Below are positions 10,237 through 21,150 of a stretch of 64,000 bases of DNA, piece after piece. Below the pieces are notes generated by a model. The model did no database searches and was not told where the DNA came from. It saw only the letters and a program-made list of their open reading frames with translations. The stretch covers positions 755,001 through 819,000 of the forward strand of contig NZ_CP044310.1 of assembly GCF_009664365.1 (NCBI RefSeq). Reading direction: 5' to 3'. How positions within the stretch are numbered: position 1 is the stretch's first letter; each line of letters opens with the position of its first letter. The stretch comes from Paenibacillus xylanilyticus. Its GTDB lineage: Bacteria; Bacillota; Bacilli; Paenibacillales; Paenibacillaceae. The translations under genes and the position numbers were made by a program.

Positions 10237-10306
10237 TTCAAAAGGGAACGCGTATGGCAAGAGTGGTTGTTATCAAAATAAGCTCAGACGGGAGTTGGAT
10301 GTATTC

Positions 10307-10792
10307 ATGTCAGTGCAGGTCGCTGTAATTATGGGCAGCAAGTCGGATTGGGAAACGATGAAGCATGCGTGTGAGGTGCTGGATGAACTGGAGATCGGGT
10401 ATGAGAAAAAGGTTGTATCTGCGCATCGCACACCGGATCTGATGTTTGAATATGCCGAGCAGGCTGCTGAGCGCGGATTCAAGGTTATCATTGCAGGTGC
10501 AGGCGGAGCAGCACATCTCCCTGGCATGGTTGCTTCCAAAACGATGCTGCCGGTAATCGGCGTACCTGTACAGTCCAAGGCACTGAATGGTCTTGATTCC
10601 CTATTATCCATTGTTCAGATGCCAGGCGGCATTCCTGTCGCAACGGTAGCGATTGGCAAGGCGGGTGCTACCAATGCAGGGCTGCTTGCGGCCCAGATGA
10701 TTGGTGCATTCGATGAGGATGTCCGTAATCGCTGCGAAGCCCGCAGAGAACGGATCAAACGTGAAGTACTCGAAAGCAGTGATGAGCTATGA
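10307..10792 (+). CDS. purE: N5-carboxyaminoimidazole ribonucleotide mutase
   Basis: 161 residues, the usual bacterial PurE length. It converts N5-CAIR to CAIR. The N-terminal [11 protein letters not shown] and following VVSAHRTPD are the phosphate and active-site loops, with [11 protein letters not shown] near residue 70. The ATG at 10307 is preferred over upstream in-frame starts because the protein then begins [11 protein letters not shown] like its homologues and GGGAG lies upstream. First gene of the purine cluster; its stop overlaps the purK start (ATGA). Confidence 0.97.
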   Translation: MSVQVAVIMGSKSDWETMKHACEVLDELEIGYEKKVVSAHRTPDLMFEYAEQAAERGFKVIIAGAGGAAHLPGMVASKTMLPVIGVPVQSKALNGLDSLLSIVQMPGGIPVATVAIGKAGATNAGLLAAQMIGAFDEDVRNRCEARRERIKREVLESSDEL

Positions 10793-11985
10793 GTAAAACT
10801 GAATTGAATCTCTCAGGCATGGCTGGACGTGTGCTGCTCCCAGGAAAAACAACCATTGGCGTTCTCGGGGGCGGACAGCTTGGACGAATGCTGACGCTTG
10901 CCGGGACAGCGATGGGATACCGCTTTGTCACGCTTGATCCGGCGACAGATTCGCCTTGCGGACAAGTTTCCCGCCAGATTGAGGCCGGATATGACGATGA
11001 AGCCGCAGCGCTTGAGCTGGCCCGTCAGTGTGATGTGATCACGTATGAGTTTGAAAATGTGGATGCAGGTGTAGCGGGCTTGCTGGAACGTGAATCCTAT
11101 GTGCCGCAAGGAAGTGCGTTATTGTATACAACCCAGCATCGGTTGCGTGAGAAACGAGCCATTGAAGCTGCTGGAGTAAGAGTAGCGCCTTATCGGGAGA
11201 TTACAAGTAAGGATACGATGCAAGCAGCCGTAAGCGAGCTTGGTGTACCGTGTGTTTTGAAGACGGTAACCGGAGGATACGATGGTAAAGGCCAGCGGGT
11301 CATCCGCGAAGCAAGCCAGGCTGTACCGGCTTACGAAGAGCTTGCGGCAACCGGAGCGGAACTGGTGCTGGAGCAGTTTATCAAGTTTGACTGCGAAATC
11401 TCCGTCGTGGTTGCCCGAAGCACAAGTGGCGAGATCAAGACATTCCCGCCAGCGGAGAACATTCATGTGAACAACATTCTGCATGCCTCGATCGTACCGG
11501 CCAGAGTGGCTACGGACATACAGATTGAAGCCCAGAAGCTTGCAGCGGCTGTGGCCGAATCCATGCAGGCTGTTGGATTGCTGGCGGTGGAACTCTTTGT
11601 TGCGCCAGACGGAAGATTGTATGTGAACGAACTGGCTCCAAGACCTCATAATTCCGGTCATTACACGATGGAAGCCTGTGCGACGTCACAGTTCGAGCAG
11701 CACATTCGTGCCATCTGCGGGCTGCCATTAGGAGACACTACACTGTTAAGTCCGGTTGTTATGGTCAATGTGCTTGGAGAACATCTGGAAGGAATTATCG
11801 CCAGAACGGGTCAACCTGATGCAGAAGCAATGGAACTCGGTGTTATACCCAAGCTTCACATATATGGCAAAACCGAAGCGAAAACGGGACGAAAAATGGG
11901 GCATGTCAATCTGCTCTGTCAGGATGTTGAAGAAGGATTGCAATGGATTGAACAAACTAATATCTGGAGGAATACAAATTCATGA
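10789..11985 (+). CDS. purK: 5-(carboxyamino)imidazole ribonucleotide synthase
   Basis: 398-residue ATP-grasp enzyme that carboxylates AIR with ATP and bicarbonate to give N5-CAIR, the substrate of PurE. The N-terminal [12 protein letters not shown] (about residues 24-35) is the PreATP-grasp signature. [13 protein letters not shown] and [13 protein letters not shown] are ATP-grasp and active-site blocks. Four-base overlap with both purE (ATGA) and purB (ATGA) shows translational coupling. The first 20 residues precede the usual family start; GTGCTGCTCC near 10828 offers an alternative, but the overlap favours 10789. Confidence 0.97.
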   Translation: MSKTELNLSGMAGRVLLPGKTTIGVLGGGQLGRMLTLAGTAMGYRFVTLDPATDSPCGQVSRQIEAGYDDEAAALELARQCDVITYEFENVDAGVAGLLERESYVPQGSALLYTTQHRLREKRAIEAAGVRVAPYREITSKDTMQAAVSELGVPCVLKTVTGGYDGKGQRVIREASQAVPAYEELAATGAELVLEQFIKFDCEISVVVARSTSGEIKTFPPAENIHVNNILHASIVPARVATDIQIEAQKLAAAVAESMQAVGLLAVELFVAPDGRLYVNELAPRPHNSGHYTMEACATSQFEQHIRAICGLPLGDTTLLSPVVMVNVLGEHLEGIIARTGQPDAEAMELGVIPKLHIYGKTEAKTGRKMGHVNLLCQDVEEGLQWIEQTNIWRNTNS

Positions 11986-13280
11986 TCGAACGTTATAGCA
12001 GACCCGAAATGAGAGCCATCTGGACGGAGGAAAACAAATTCAAGTCCTGGCTGGAAGTTGAAATTTGTGCATGTGAAGCTTGGGCGGAACTCGGAGTTAT
12101 TCCTAAGGAAGAAGCAGCATTGCTTCGTCAAAATGCTTCTTTTGATATCGATCGCATCTATGAAATCGAACAGGAAACGCGCCATGACGTTATTGCTTTT
12201 ACCCGCACGGTATCCGAGAGTCTGGGTGCAGAACGCAAATGGGTGCACTACGGACTGACATCCACGGATGTGGTAGATACGGCTCTGGGGTACGTACTGC
12301 GCCAGGCCAATGAAATTCTGGAACGCGACATCGTGAATTTTATCGAGATCCTGCGTGAGAAGGCCCTTGCTTATCAGCATACGCCAATGATGGGTCGTAC
12401 ACACGGGGTGCATGCCGAGCCAACAACCTTTGGTTTGAAAATGGCCCTGTGGCATGAAGAGATGAAACGTAATCTGGAGCGTTTCCGCCATGCGGCAGAC
12501 AACGTGCAGTACGGTAAAATCTCCGGTGCGGTAGGAACTTACGCGAACATCGATCCGTTTGTTGAAGAGTTTGTCTGCGAGAAGCTGGGCACGAAGCCGG
12601 CGCCAATTTCGACACAAACCTTGCAGCGTGACCGTCATGCAGAATACATGGCTACCCTGGCATTGATCGCAACATCACTGGACAAGTTCGCTACAGAAGT
12701 TCGTGCATTGCAAAAGAGTGAATTCCGTGAAGTGGAAGAGGCATTTGCCAAAGGTCAAAAAGGATCTTCCGCTATGCCGCACAAACGTAATCCGATTGGT
12801 AGCGAAAATATCTCCGGTCTGTCTCGCGTCATCCGCGGACATATGGTGTCAGCATACGAGAACGTAACACTGTGGCATGAACGCGATATCTCACACTCTT
12901 CTGTAGAGCGTGTCATCCTGCCGGATGCAACGATGCTGCTGAACTACATGCTGAATCGTTTCGGCAACATCGTGAAAAACCTGACGGTGTTCCCTGAGAA
13001 CATGAAGCGCAACATGGAGCGTACCTTCGGTGTGCCATTCTCTGGACGCGTACTGACGAAGCTGATTGACAAAGGCTTCAGCCGTGAACAGGCATATGAT
13101 ACCGTTCAACCACGTGCCATGCAGGCATGGGAAGAACAGCGCCAGTTCAAGGATATCGTGAAAGCCACACCGGAAATCACCGAGGTGCTGAGCGATGAGG
13201 AAATCGAAGATGCATTCAACCCGTCCTGGCACCTGAAGCATGTGGATACCATCTTCAAGAAGCTTGGTTTGACCAACTAA
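11982..13280 (+). CDS. purB: Adenylosuccinate lyase
   Basis: 432-residue fumarase/aspartase-superfamily lyase acting twice in purine synthesis: SAICAR to AICAR, and adenylosuccinate to AMP. The signature flexible loop [15 protein letters not shown] (about residues 262-276) carries the catalytic Ser. His141 in [11 protein letters not shown] is the other active-site block. Ribosome binding site CTGGAGG upstream of the ATG, overlapping the purK stop. A 235-nt gap containing an inverted-repeat element separates it from purC. Confidence 0.98.
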   Translation: MIERYSRPEMRAIWTEENKFKSWLEVEICACEAWAELGVIPKEEAALLRQNASFDIDRIYEIEQETRHDVIAFTRTVSESLGAERKWVHYGLTSTDVVDTALGYVLRQANEILERDIVNFIEILREKALAYQHTPMMGRTHGVHAEPTTFGLKMALWHEEMKRNLERFRHAADNVQYGKISGAVGTYANIDPFVEEFVCEKLGTKPAPISTQTLQRDRHAEYMATLALIATSLDKFATEVRALQKSEFREVEEAFAKGQKGSSAMPHKRNPIGSENISGLSRVIRGHMVSAYENVTLWHERDISHSSVERVILPDATMLLNYMLNRFGNIVKNLTVFPENMKRNMERTFGVPFSGRVLTKLIDKGFSREQAYDTVQPRAMQAWEEQRQFKDIVKATPEITEVLSDEEIEDAFNPSWHLKHVDTIFKKLGLTN

Positions 13281-13329
13281 TTAACTCCAATAAGGCTAGA
13301 GAGCAGAATGATGGACCAGCAGGGAACGG

Positions 13330-13452
13330 AGATTACAGAGCAAATCTGTAGAAGCGAAGCGCTCGCCTTTATCCCCGGATTTACACTTTGGAAAAAGTGG
13401 TTCAAAAAAATCGGGGGATAACAGCGATCGAAAGATTGTTCTGTTATCGGAG
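13330..13452 (+). repeat. Dispersed inverted-repeat element, copy A
   Basis: Imperfect palindrome of about 120 bp between purB and purC. Block 1, GAAGCGAAGCGCTCGCCTTT (13351-13370), runs into ATCCCCGGATTT. Block 2, at 13408-13442, starts AAATCGGGGGATAACAGCG and pairs back with it. The same two blocks recur at 14772-14905, 27059-27160 and, inverted, 14461-14550; block 1 alone is at 26961-26980. Confidence 0.85.
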
Positions 13453-13515
13453 TGGAGTGTGCTCCATCGCGCTTCTGTCTGTAGCCTTATATCTCCTGAA
13501 AGAAGGTGAGCCTCC

Positions 13516-14388
13516 ATGGCACTGTCCACAGCGGCAGATCTCGTTAAAGCACCTCTGTTATACAAAGGAAAAGTACGTGAATTGTACGATCTGGGGGAAC
13601 ATTTTCTGATCGTGGTTACAGACCGGATTTCAGCTTTTGACTACGTGCTGGACCCAGCGGTGCCCGAGAAGGGCAATGTGCTGAATAAACTCAGCAGCTT
13701 CTGGTTTGAACTGACGAGCGACATGATGGACAACCACGTGGTTCATACGGACGTCAACCGGCTCGGTGATCTTATTGTGGACCCGGAACTTCTGAAAGAT
13801 CGCATTATGGTGACACGCAAAGCCGAACGCATCGATATCGAATGCGTCGTACGTGGATACATTACTGGGGGCGGATGGAGACAATATGAGAATAGCGGAG
13901 AGGTGAACGGCATCAAACTGCCGGAAGGACTTCGCAAAAACGCCAAACTCGAAAGCCCCATTTTCACTCCGGCTGCCAAAAATGATGTAGGTCATGATGA
14001 AGACATCCCGATGGACCGCATGAAAGAACTGGTTGGAGATGAGCTGGCAGTTGAACTTCAGGAAAAAAGCCTGCGTCTGTATGAGTTCGCCCGGGATTAT
14101 TGTGATCAGCGCGGCATTATTCTCGCAGATTGCAAATTCGAGTTCGGTATCGTCGATGGCAAGGTCATCCTGATCGACGAAATCTTCACCCCGGATGCTT
14201 CACGCTTCTGGGCAAAAGAGAACTACGCACTAGACATCGAGATCGACAGCATGGACAAGGAGCCGGTGCGCAGCTACCTGGCAGGAACCGATTGGGACAA
14301 ACACAGTAAGCCTGATCCGCTGCCACAAGCGGTGGTGGAGGCAACAACAGCAAGATACGTCGATATCTATAACCGTTTAACGAAATAA
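13516..14388 (+). CDS. purC: Phosphoribosylaminoimidazole-succinocarboxamide synthase
   Basis: 290-residue SAICAR synthetase joining CAIR and aspartate with ATP. Conserved blocks: LYKGKVRELYDLG (residues 14-26, nucleotide loop), VTDRISAFDY, RGYITGGGW and LIDEIFTPDASRFW. It is longer than the roughly 240-residue B. subtilis enzyme and resembles the longer bacterial class. Ribosome binding site AGAAGGTGAG before the ATG. Flanked on both sides by gaps containing dispersed hairpin repeats, so its transcription depends on read-through or internal promoters. Confidence 0.97.
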   Translation: MALSTAADLVKAPLLYKGKVRELYDLGEHFLIVVTDRISAFDYVLDPAVPEKGNVLNKLSSFWFELTSDMMDNHVVHTDVNRLGDLIVDPELLKDRIMVTRKAERIDIECVVRGYITGGGWRQYENSGEVNGIKLPEGLRKNAKLESPIFTPAAKNDVGHDEDIPMDRMKELVGDELAVELQEKSLRLYEFARDYCDQRGIILADCKFEFGIVDGKVILIDEIFTPDASRFWAKENYALDIEIDSMDKEPVRSYLAGTDWDKHSKPDPLPQAVVEATTARYVDIYNRLTK

Positions 14389-14460
14389 TAAATGGGAAGT
14401 TTGAGGTGGCTGCGGGAAAGTTTGAGTAAGGACGTTTGAGGTATACTACGGGAAAGTTTG

Positions 14461-14550
14461 GCTTTCAATCGCTCTTGCCCCGGAATGTATTGATTGGAAT
14501 CTTTTTTCAAAAGGAAACATTCCGGTTGCAAAGGCGAACGCTCCGCTTCT
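14461..14550 (-). repeat. Dispersed inverted-repeat element, copy C
   Basis: Read on the minus strand it gives GAAGCGGAGCGTTCGCCTTT (14549-14530), then the arms CAACCGGAATG and CATTCCGGGGCAAG, then AGCGATTGAAAGC. Same order of blocks as copies A, B and D2, inner arms diverged. Confidence 0.75.
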
Positions 14551-14771
14551 CCAGCTCAATCTTTCCCTCCGCCAGTATCAAACTGGGAGATGAGGTAATT
14601 AAGTGCGGAGGCTTCCCACAGGTAGGAAGCCTGAAAAATTACGAGAATTAAATTCTTTGATTACTAAAGTATTTTATAGACCATTTATATTTAAACGTAA
14701 TGGTCAGACTATACCATTACACACCGTGTAACGTAAAGGTTTTAGGCCTTTCAAAAAACGCCGCATGGACA

Positions 14772-14905
14772 GGCGGAGGGGCGGAATTGTTCTTAAAGGA
14801 GCGATTAGCGTTCGCCTTTGTCCCGGGGTTTTGACCGCAGAGCGGGCCAAAACAATTCAGAAAAACCCGGGGACAACAGCGACCGGAAGAACAATCCGCC
14901 CCGGA
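14772..14905 (+). repeat. Dispersed inverted-repeat element, copy B
   Basis: The longest and most regular copy: outer arms GGGGCGGAATTGTTCTT and its inverse AAGAACAATCCGCCCC, middle ATTAGCGTTCGCCTTT, inner arms GTCCCGGGGTTTT and AAAACCCGGGGAC. It would fold into a hairpin of more than 50 bp. Confidence 0.85.
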
Positions 14906-14978
14906 GCAAGCTCCCAAAGCCCTTTTTTAACAGCATAAAGCATTTATCCCGTTCATTACTGAGGAGGAACATAGGATC

Positions 14979-15224
14979 ATGATCAAAGCAACCGTCTATG
15001 TCACTATTAAGCAAAGCGTACTCGACCCGCAAGGAGTAGCCGTTCAAGGTGCCCTGCACTCGATGGGATTCAATGAAGTGGAAAGTGTACGGATCGGTAA
15101 AGTCATGGAACTGAACCTGGATACAACTGATCGCGCAGAAGCGGAAAAACGTTTGACTGTGATGTGTGAGAAGCTGCTGGCCAACACCGTTGTTGAAGAT
15201 TACCGCTACGAATTGGAGGGTTAA
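14979..15224 (+). CDS. purS: Phosphoribosylformylglycinamidine synthase subunit PurS
   Basis: 81 residues, the normal length of PurS. It forms the bridge between the PurL synthetase and PurQ glutaminase in the Gram-positive three-subunit FGAM synthase. The N-terminal [17 protein letters not shown] is the characteristic strand. Ribosome binding site GAGGAGGAAC before the ATG. purQ follows 4 nt after the stop. Confidence 0.96.
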   Translation: MIKATVYVTIKQSVLDPQGVAVQGALHSMGFNEVESVRIGKVMELNLDTTDRAEAEKRLTVMCEKLLANTVVEDYRYELEG

Positions 15225-15228
15225 TCCC

Positions 15229-15918
15229 ATGAAATTTGCAGTTCTTGTGTTTCCTGGCTCCAACTGCGATATTGACTGTTACAAGGCAGTGGAAGATGCC
15301 ATTGGGCAAGAGGTTGATTATGTATGGCACACGGCAACGGATCTGTCGGCGTATGACTGTATCCTGGTTCCGGGTGGTTTCTCCTATGGAGACTACTTGC
15401 GTTGTGGTGCGATTTCCCGCTTCGCACCTGTAATGAATGAGGTAGCCAAAGCTGCTGAACAAGGCAAATATATTCTGGGGATCTGCAACGGATTCCAGAT
15501 TCTGACTGAAGCCGGATTGCTTCCGGGCGCGTTGATTCGCAATATGTCACTGAAATTCCGTTGTCACGATACGGTATTGAAAGTAACGAATGCAGATACA
15601 CCATTTACACGTGACTATGCATCTGGGGAAGAGATTATCATTCCGATTGCTCACGGTGAAGGCAACTATTACTGTGATGAAGAGACGCTTGCGAGTTTGC
15701 AGGCGAACAATCAGATCGTATTTACGTACGGCAGCAACCCGAACGGTTCCCTGGGCGATATCGCAGGAATCTGTAATGAGGGTGGAAACGTGGTTGGCAT
15801 GATGCCGCATCCGGAGCGCGCGGTGGATTCCCTGCTGGGCTCGGAAGACGGCAAACGTATGTTTACATCTATTTTGAAAGCATGGAGGGATCGACATGAC
15901 GCAGCAGCTATCCGCTAA
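15229..15918 (+). CDS. purQ: Phosphoribosylformylglycinamidine synthase subunit PurQ
   Basis: 229-residue class I glutamine amidotransferase subunit that supplies ammonia to PurL. The nucleophile is the Cys in [10 protein letters not shown], and GMMPHPERA carries the triad His. The ATG at 15229, after TTGGAGGG, gives the standard start [14 protein letters not shown]; an upstream in-frame extension into purS is not credible. It overlaps purL by 23 nt. Confidence 0.97.
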   Translation: MKFAVLVFPGSNCDIDCYKAVEDAIGQEVDYVWHTATDLSAYDCILVPGGFSYGDYLRCGAISRFAPVMNEVAKAAEQGKYILGICNGFQILTEAGLLPGALIRNMSLKFRCHDTVLKVTNADTPFTRDYASGEEIIIPIAHGEGNYYCDEETLASLQANNQIVFTYGSNPNGSLGDIAGICNEGGNVVGMMPHPERAVDSLLGSEDGKRMFTSILKAWRDRHDAAAIR

Positions 15919-18139
15919 GGAACCGACGGCAGAACAGGTCGCAGAACATAAACTTTACGCACAAATGGGCGTGTCGGACAGTGAGTATGAGCTGATCTGT
16001 GAATTCATGGGACGCAAGCCGAACTACACGGAAATTGGTGTATTTAGCGTTATGTGGTCCGAGCACTGTGCATACAAGAACTCCAAGCCGCTGCTGCGCC
16101 GTTTCCCAACCAGTGGACCGCGTGTCCTGATGGGACCAGGTGAAGGTGCCGGGATCGTTGATATTGGCGACAACCAGGCTGTTGTTTTCAAAATTGAAAG
16201 CCATAACCACCCTTCCGCTGTAGAGCCTTATCAAGGGGCAGCAACAGGCGTGGGCGGGATCATCCGTGATATTTTCTCCATGGGTGCAAGACCTGTAGCC
16301 CTGCTGAACTCTCTTCGTTTCGGGAAATTGGAGAGCGATCGCGTGAAATACCTGTTTGAACATGTCGTATCCGGTATTGCTGGATATGGTAACTGTATCG
16401 GGATTCCAACGGTAGCCGGTGAAGTGATGTTCGACGAAAGTTATGAAGGCAATCCACTCGTTAATGCCATGTGCGTAGGCTTGATCGATCATGACAAAAT
16501 TCAGCGCGGTGTAGCCAAAGGCGTAGGAAATCCAGTGTACTATGTTGGTCCTCCAACGGGCCGCGATGGAATTCACGGCGCAACGTTTGCATCGGTGGAA
16601 CTGACAGAAGAATCCGAATCCAAGAAGACAGCGGTTCAAGTCGGCGACCCGTTCATGGAAAAACTCGTTATGGAGTCCTGCCTTGAACTGATCGACACGG
16701 GTATCGTACTTGGTATTCAGGATATGGGTGCGGCTGGTCTGACTTGCTCCAGTGCGGAGATGGCAAGTAAAGCCGGTAATGGCCTGGAACTGTATCTCGA
16801 TCAGGTACCACAGCGCGAAGAAGGCATGACCCCGTATGAGATGATGCTGTCCGAGTCTCAGGAACGGATGCTGTTCGTGGTTGAGCCGAAGGATGAAGCC
16901 CAAGCGATGGAGATCTTTGAGCGTTGGGGCGTAATCTGTGCGAAAGTCGGTAAAGTTACCGATGATGGACGTCTGAAGCTGTACCACCACGGCGAAGTGG
17001 TTGGGGATATGCCAGTGACGGCATTGGTCGACGAGTGTCCGGTATACAACAAGCCATCTTCTGTACCGGCTTACTACGAGCAAAGCGCTTCAATCGACAC
17101 GCTGCGTTACGATGAAGTGTCGGATCTCGGCGGTGCGTTGAAACAGGTATTGGCTTCGCCAACGGTAGCAAGCAAAAAGTGGGTTTACGATCAATACGAT
17201 TACATGGTTCGTACAAGTACAGCCGTTCGTCCGGGTTCGGATGCTGCCGTGGTAACGATTCGCGGAACACGCAAAGGTCTGGCGATGACAACGGACTGTA
17301 ACGGACGTTATGTCTATCTGGATCCTGAAGTGGGTGGCCGCATTGCGGTTAGTGAAGCTGCTCGTAACATTGTATGTTCCGGTGCGGAGCCACTGGCGAT
17401 TACGGACAACCTGAACTTCGGTAACCCGGAGAAGCCGGACATTTTCTGGCAAATGGAAAAAGCTGTAGACGGTATGGCGGAAGCTTGCCGCGTGCTGGAT
17501 ACGCCGGTTATTGGTGGTAACGTGAGTCTTTATAACGAAAACGCCAAAGGCTCAATCTATCCAACGCCAGTAGTCGGTATGGTAGGTCTCGTTCATGATA
17601 CGGATCATATCACGACACAGGGATTCAAATCCGAAGGTGATGTAATCATCCTCCTCGGCGAGACCAAAGCGGAGCTGGGCGGCAGCGAGCTGCAATATGC
17701 AGTTCATGGCAAAACGGAAGGCCGTCCCCCGCAGCTTGATTTGAACACGGAGAAGGCGCTGCTCAGCACTGTGCTGGAAGCCATCCAATCCGGACTTGTT
17801 CGTTCTGCACATGATTTGTCTGAAGGCGGATTGGCTGTAGCTTTGGCAGAGTCCTGCATCAGCGGCAACGTGGGTGCACAGGTGAATGTGGAAACTGCAC
17901 TGCGTGCGGATCATGCACTCTTCAGTGAGAGCCAATCCCGCATACTGCTGTCCGCTTCGCCGGAGCAAGCAGGTAAACTTGAAGCATTTGTACGTGAGCG
18001 CGGTGTACCCGTAGCTGTTATTGGACGTGTGGAAGGAAGCAACTTGACGATCGAATTGAACGGAACATCAGCCGTGAACGAACCCGTGGGAGGTTTGGCT
18101 CAGGTCTGGGAGGATGCGATTCCATGTCTCATGAACTGA
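15896..18139 (+). CDS. purL: Phosphoribosylformylglycinamidine synthase subunit PurL
   Basis: 747-residue small-type PurL, the ATP-dependent synthetase subunit that converts FGAR to FGAM using ammonia from Pur[37 protein letters not shown] and the later GGNVSLYNE are the AIRS-superfamily signatures, duplicated as expected in two halves. Ribosome binding site ATGGAGGGATC. The start lies inside the end of purQ; the end overlaps purF by 16 nt, all signs of tight coupling. Confidence 0.98.
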   Translation: MTQQLSAKEPTAEQVAEHKLYAQMGVSDSEYELICEFMGRKPNYTEIGVFSVMWSEHCAYKNSKPLLRRFPTSGPRVLMGPGEGAGIVDIGDNQAVVFKIESHNHPSAVEPYQGAATGVGGIIRDIFSMGARPVALLNSLRFGKLESDRVKYLFEHVVSGIAGYGNCIGIPTVAGEVMFDESYEGNPLVNAMCVGLIDHDKIQRGVAKGVGNPVYYVGPPTGRDGIHGATFASVELTEESESKKTAVQVGDPFMEKLVMESCLELIDTGIVLGIQDMGAAGLTCSSAEMASKAGNGLELYLDQVPQREEGMTPYEMMLSESQERMLFVVEPKDEAQAMEIFERWGVICAKVGKVTDDGRLKLYHHGEVVGDMPVTALVDECPVYNKPSSVPAYYEQSASIDTLRYDEVSDLGGALKQVLASPTVASKKWVYDQYDYMVRTSTAVRPGSDAAVVTIRGTRKGLAMTTDCNGRYVYLDPEVGGRIAVSEAARNIVCSGAEPLAITDNLNFGNPEKPDIFWQMEKAVDGMAEACRVLDTPVIGGNVSLYNENAKGSIYPTPVVGMVGLVHDTDHITTQGFKSEGDVIILLGETKAELGGSELQYAVHGKTEGRPPQLDLNTEKALLSTVLEAIQSGLVRSAHDLSEGGLAVALAESCISGNVGAQVNVETALRADHALFSESQSRILLSASPEQAGKLEAFVRERGVPVAVIGRVEGSNLTIELNGTSAVNEPVGGLAQVWEDAIPCLMN

Positions 18140-19602
18140 CGACAGGACAGTGGTGGACAGGCGATTATTATAACGAAGGGTCCGGTAAGGAAGGACTCGA
18201 TAAATTGAAGGAAGAATGTGGCGTATTCGGGGTGTTCAGACACCCTGATGCTGCTTCGCTCTCCTATTATGGACTGCATGCGCTCCAACATCGGGGCGAA
18301 GAAAGTGCAGGCATGTGTGTGAGTGATGGTACCCAGTTTAACTACCATCGTGGTATGGGTCTGGTGAAGGAAGTCTTCACCAAAGACCTGATGCAAACCT
18401 TGTCTGGTGATATTTCCATCGGTCACGTTCGGTATTCCACGAGCGGCGACAGTAAACTGACCAATGCACAACCCCTGGTTTTCAAGTATCGTGACGGGGA
18501 TCTGGCCGTTGCCACGAACGGGAATATCGTGAATGCACCAACGATTCGCCGTGAGCTGGAACAGAGCGGGTCGATCTTCCAGACAACCAGCGATACGGAA
18601 GTTATTGCGCATCTGATTGCACGTTCATCGAAGGGTTTGGTGGAAGCTGCAAAAGATGCATTCCAGCGGATTGTGGGTGGTTATGCATTTTTGATCATGA
18701 CCAACGACAAGCTGCTGGTGGCTTCTGATCCGCACGGTCTGCGTCCGCTGACGATGGGTAAGCTCGGAGATGCATATCTGTTCGCATCCGAGACGTGTGC
18801 ACTGGAAACAATCGGCGCAGAGTTGATTCGCGATATTGAACCCGGTGAACTGCTGGTGCTTGACGCAGATGGTCTGCACGAGGATCGCTTCGATCATCAC
18901 AAACACCGCAAGGCACTATGTGCAATGGAATATATCTATTTTGCTCGTCCCGACAGTGACATGAACGGAGCCAACCAGCATGCTGCCCGGAAACGAATGG
19001 GTGGACGCATGGCGATTGAATCTTTTGTGGATGCAGATCTGGTAACAGGTGTACCGGACTCCAGTATTTCCGCGGCAATAGGATACGCTGAGCAAACCGG
19101 TATTCCGTATGAAATGGGCATGATCAAGAACAAATACACCGGACGTACGTTTATCCAGCCTAGTCAGGAATTGCGTGAACAGGGCGTGAAGATGAAGCTG
19201 AGCGCGGTGCGCCGCGTCGTAGAAGGTAAACGCGTTGTCATGATTGATGATTCCATCGTTCGGGGGACAACTTCGAGACGGATTGTGAACATGCTGCGTG
19301 ATGCCGGTGCAACTGAGGTGCATGTACGCATAACCTCGCCTCCGTTCAAAAACCCATGTTTCTATGGAATTGATACACCGGATAGCCGTGAACTGATTGC
19401 ATCCTCTCTGTCAGTAGAAGAGATTTGCCGTGAGATCAATGCAGACTCTCTGGCGTTCCTCAGCCCGGATGGACTGATTGCATCCATTCAAGGGGATAAT
19501 CAGGATGACTATAAGGGCGGACTATGTCTGGCATGCTTCGATAATGATTATCCGACTCGCCTTGACTTCGACGGTGAAGAGAAGTTCGGCTGCAGCTGTT
19601 AG
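18124..19602 (+). CDS. purF: Amidophosphoribosyltransferase
   Basis: 492-residue first committed enzyme of purine synthesis (PRPP plus glutamine to phosphoribosylamine). The N-terminal nucleophile after processing is Cys32 (ECGVFGVF), so a 31-residue propeptide would be removed. The PRPP loop is [14 protein letters not shown]. Cysteines in [22 protein letters not shown] and FGCSC fit the [4Fe-4S] class known in B. subtilis, whose cluster is oxygen-labile. Ribosome binding site GGGAGG within the end of purL. Confidence 0.98.
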   Translation: MSHELTTGQWWTGDYYNEGSGKEGLDKLKEECGVFGVFRHPDAASLSYYGLHALQHRGEESAGMCVSDGTQFNYHRGMGLVKEVFTKDLMQTLSGDISIGHVRYSTSGDSKLTNAQPLVFKYRDGDLAVATNGNIVNAPTIRRELEQSGSIFQTTSDTEVIAHLIARSSKGLVEAAKDAFQRIVGGYAFLIMTNDKLLVASDPHGLRPLTMGKLGDAYLFASETCALETIGAELIRDIEPGELLVLDADGLHEDRFDHHKHRKALCAMEYIYFARPDSDMNGANQHAARKRMGGRMAIESFVDADLVTGVPDSSISAAIGYAEQTGIPYEMGMIKNKYTGRTFIQPSQELREQGVKMKLSAVRRVVEGKRVVMIDDSIVRGTTSRRIVNMLRDAGATEVHVRITSPPFKNPCFYGIDTPDSRELIASSLSVEEICREINADSLAFLSPDGLIASIQGDNQDDYKGGLCLACFDNDYPTRLDFDGEEKFGCSC

Positions 19603-19614
19603 GAGGTCAGGCTT

Positions 19615-20058
19615 ATGGGAAGAAAAAGCTATAATGAAGGCGATGTTTTTCTGATTCCAATGCATGATGGACGGTTCGCCGTGTGTCAGGTTATATGTGC
19701 TCTGAGAGACCGCTTCAAAAAGGCATTTTCGTTTGGCGTGATGAGCATTCAGCGTGACGAAACTGTAAGCTTGGAAGACAGCGAATTCCTTGTCTATTCT
19801 TATGGTAAACGTAAGAGCAGCGTGATCTTCACGTCACCCAAGCAGCTGAAAGATGGCACATGGAGCATTGTTGGTAACATCCCGCTGACTCCTGCGAAAA
19901 AAGAACTGCAAGTATTCCAGTGCGCCGGTGGGGTATACAACGGTGACGAATTCATTCGAATGGTTCCGCCAGAAGAGTACAGTCAGTACATCACAATGGG
20001 TGTAGCTGGATTTGAATTGGTACAGAATCATCTTTTAGAGATGAGCAAAAATCAATAA
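19615..20058 (+). CDS. Imm26-like protein between purF and purM
   Basis: 147-residue protein resembling Immunity protein 26 (Imm26). It has the N-terminal NEGDVFLIPMHDGRFAVCQV motif, followed by a mixed beta-rich body and FSFGVM. Imm26 members are usually found as antitoxins in contact-dependent polymorphic-toxin loci. Here it sits 12 nt after purF with its own strong ribosome binding site (TTAGGAGG) and 45 nt before purM, co-directional, without any toxin gene in the window. No signal peptide or membrane segment. Family call is moderate; purine-related function is only suggested by position. Codon use looks like its neighbours. Confidence 0.65.
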   Translation: MGRKSYNEGDVFLIPMHDGRFAVCQVICALRDRFKKAFSFGVMSIQRDETVSLEDSEFLVYSYGKRKSSVIFTSPKQLKDGTWSIVGNIPLTPAKKELQVFQCAGGVYNGDEFIRMVPPEEYSQYITMGVAGFELVQNHLLEMSKNQ

Positions 20059-20109
20059 AGTGGACTATCCATAGTTCAATTTATACAAGATACGAAGGGT
20101 GCGATGGTA

Positions 20110-21150
20110 GTGTCAGAAGCATATAAAAAGGCCGGCGTCGATATCGCGGCAGGTAATGAAGCGGTTGAACGGATGAAAAAACACGTGAAGCGTACCTTCC
20201 GTCCGGAAGTGATGACAGATCTGGGCGGATTCGGAGCCCTGTTCGGTTTGAACAAAGACAAATATGATGAGCCGGTGCTCGTTTCCGGCACTGACGGTGT
20301 AGGAACCAAGCTGAAAATCGCGTTTGCCATGGACCGTCACGATACCATTGGAATCGACGCTGTGGCCATGTGTGTGAATGACATTGTGGTGCAGGGTGCG
20401 GAGCCGCTCTTTTTCCTCGACTACCTGGCATGTGACAAAGTCATCCCTGAGAAGATCGAAGCCATTGTTGCCGGAATCGCTGAAGGATGTCACCAGTCCG
20501 GATGTGCGCTGATTGGCGGAGAAACGGCAGAAATGCCGGGCATGTACAGCGAAGGGGAATACGATATTGCCGGATTTACGGTGGGAATCGTGGATAAAGC
20601 CAAAATCATTAACGGCACGACCATCTCTCCAGGTGACACGGTAATTGGACTAGCTTCCAGCGGTGTACACAGCAATGGATTTTCGCTGGTTCGCAGACTT
20701 TTGCTGGAGGAAGCCGGGCTGGATCTGCATGAGGAAGTATCTGAACTGGGCAGCAAGCTGGGTGATGCCCTGCTGGAACCGACAAAAATCTATGTGAAAC
20801 CACTTCTGTCCCTGTTGGAAAACGTGAAAGTAAAAGGCATGGCTCATATTACAGGTGGTGGATTTATTGAAAATATCCCGCGTATGCTGCCAAGCAGCGT
20901 GAATGTAGATATCGATTACGGCTCATGGCCGATCCTGCCAATCTTCAACCTGCTGCAGCAAAAAGGATCAGTCTCGAACCGGGATATGTTCACCACGTTT
21001 AACATGGGAATCGGACTTGTGCTTGTCGTGAACGAAGCAGATGCAAACGAAGCTCTGGAACAGCTGAAAGCTTCTGGTGAAGAAGCGTACATCATTGGAC
21101 GTGTGACTGAAGGAGATGCGCGAGTAACCTTCACGGGAGCGGATGTTTAA
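20110..21150 (+). CDS. purM: Phosphoribosylformylglycinamidine cyclo-ligase (AIR synthetase)
   Basis: 346-residue ATP-dependent cyclase turning FGAM into AIR. Signatures: [36 protein letters not shown] and [15 protein letters not shown]. An ATG at 20104 lies only 3 nt after AAGGG; the GTG at 20110 has proper spacing and gives [12 protein letters not shown], the family's standard start, so it is chosen. The stop overlaps purN by one base (TAATG). Confidence 0.97.
   Translation: MSEAYKKAGVDIAAGNEAVERMKKHVKRTFRPEVMTDLGGFGALFGLNKDKYDEPVLVSGTDGVGTKLKIAFAMDRHDTIGIDAVAMCVNDIVVQGAEPLFFLDYLACDKVIPEKIEAIVAGIAEGCHQSGCALIGGETAEMPGMYSEGEYDIAGFTVGIVDKAKIINGTTISPGDTVIGLASSGVHSNGFSLVRRLLLEEAGLDLHEEVSELGSKLGDALLEPTKIYVKPLLSLLENVKVKGMAHITGGGFIENIPRMLPSSVNVDIDYGSWPILPIFNLLQQKGSVSNRDMFTTFNMGIGLVLVVNEADANEALEQLKASGEEAYIIGRVTEGDARVTFTGADV

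Larger units (their letters stand above)
14389..14978. other. 590-nt gap inside the purine cluster, rich in hairpins
   Basis: No credible gene. It contains, in order: inverted-repeat copy C (14461-14550, opposite orientation), hairpin AGGCTTCC/GGAAGCCT (14609-14632), hairpin GACCATT/AATGGTC (14679-14705), and inverted-repeat copy B (14772-14905). No convincing promoter was found. Unusual for a purine operon, where purC and purS are normally close. Confidence 0.8.

Noticed and set aside
14436..14651. 71-aa frame in the purC-purS gap
   Set aside because: Falls within the repeats and hairpins and has no ribosome binding site.
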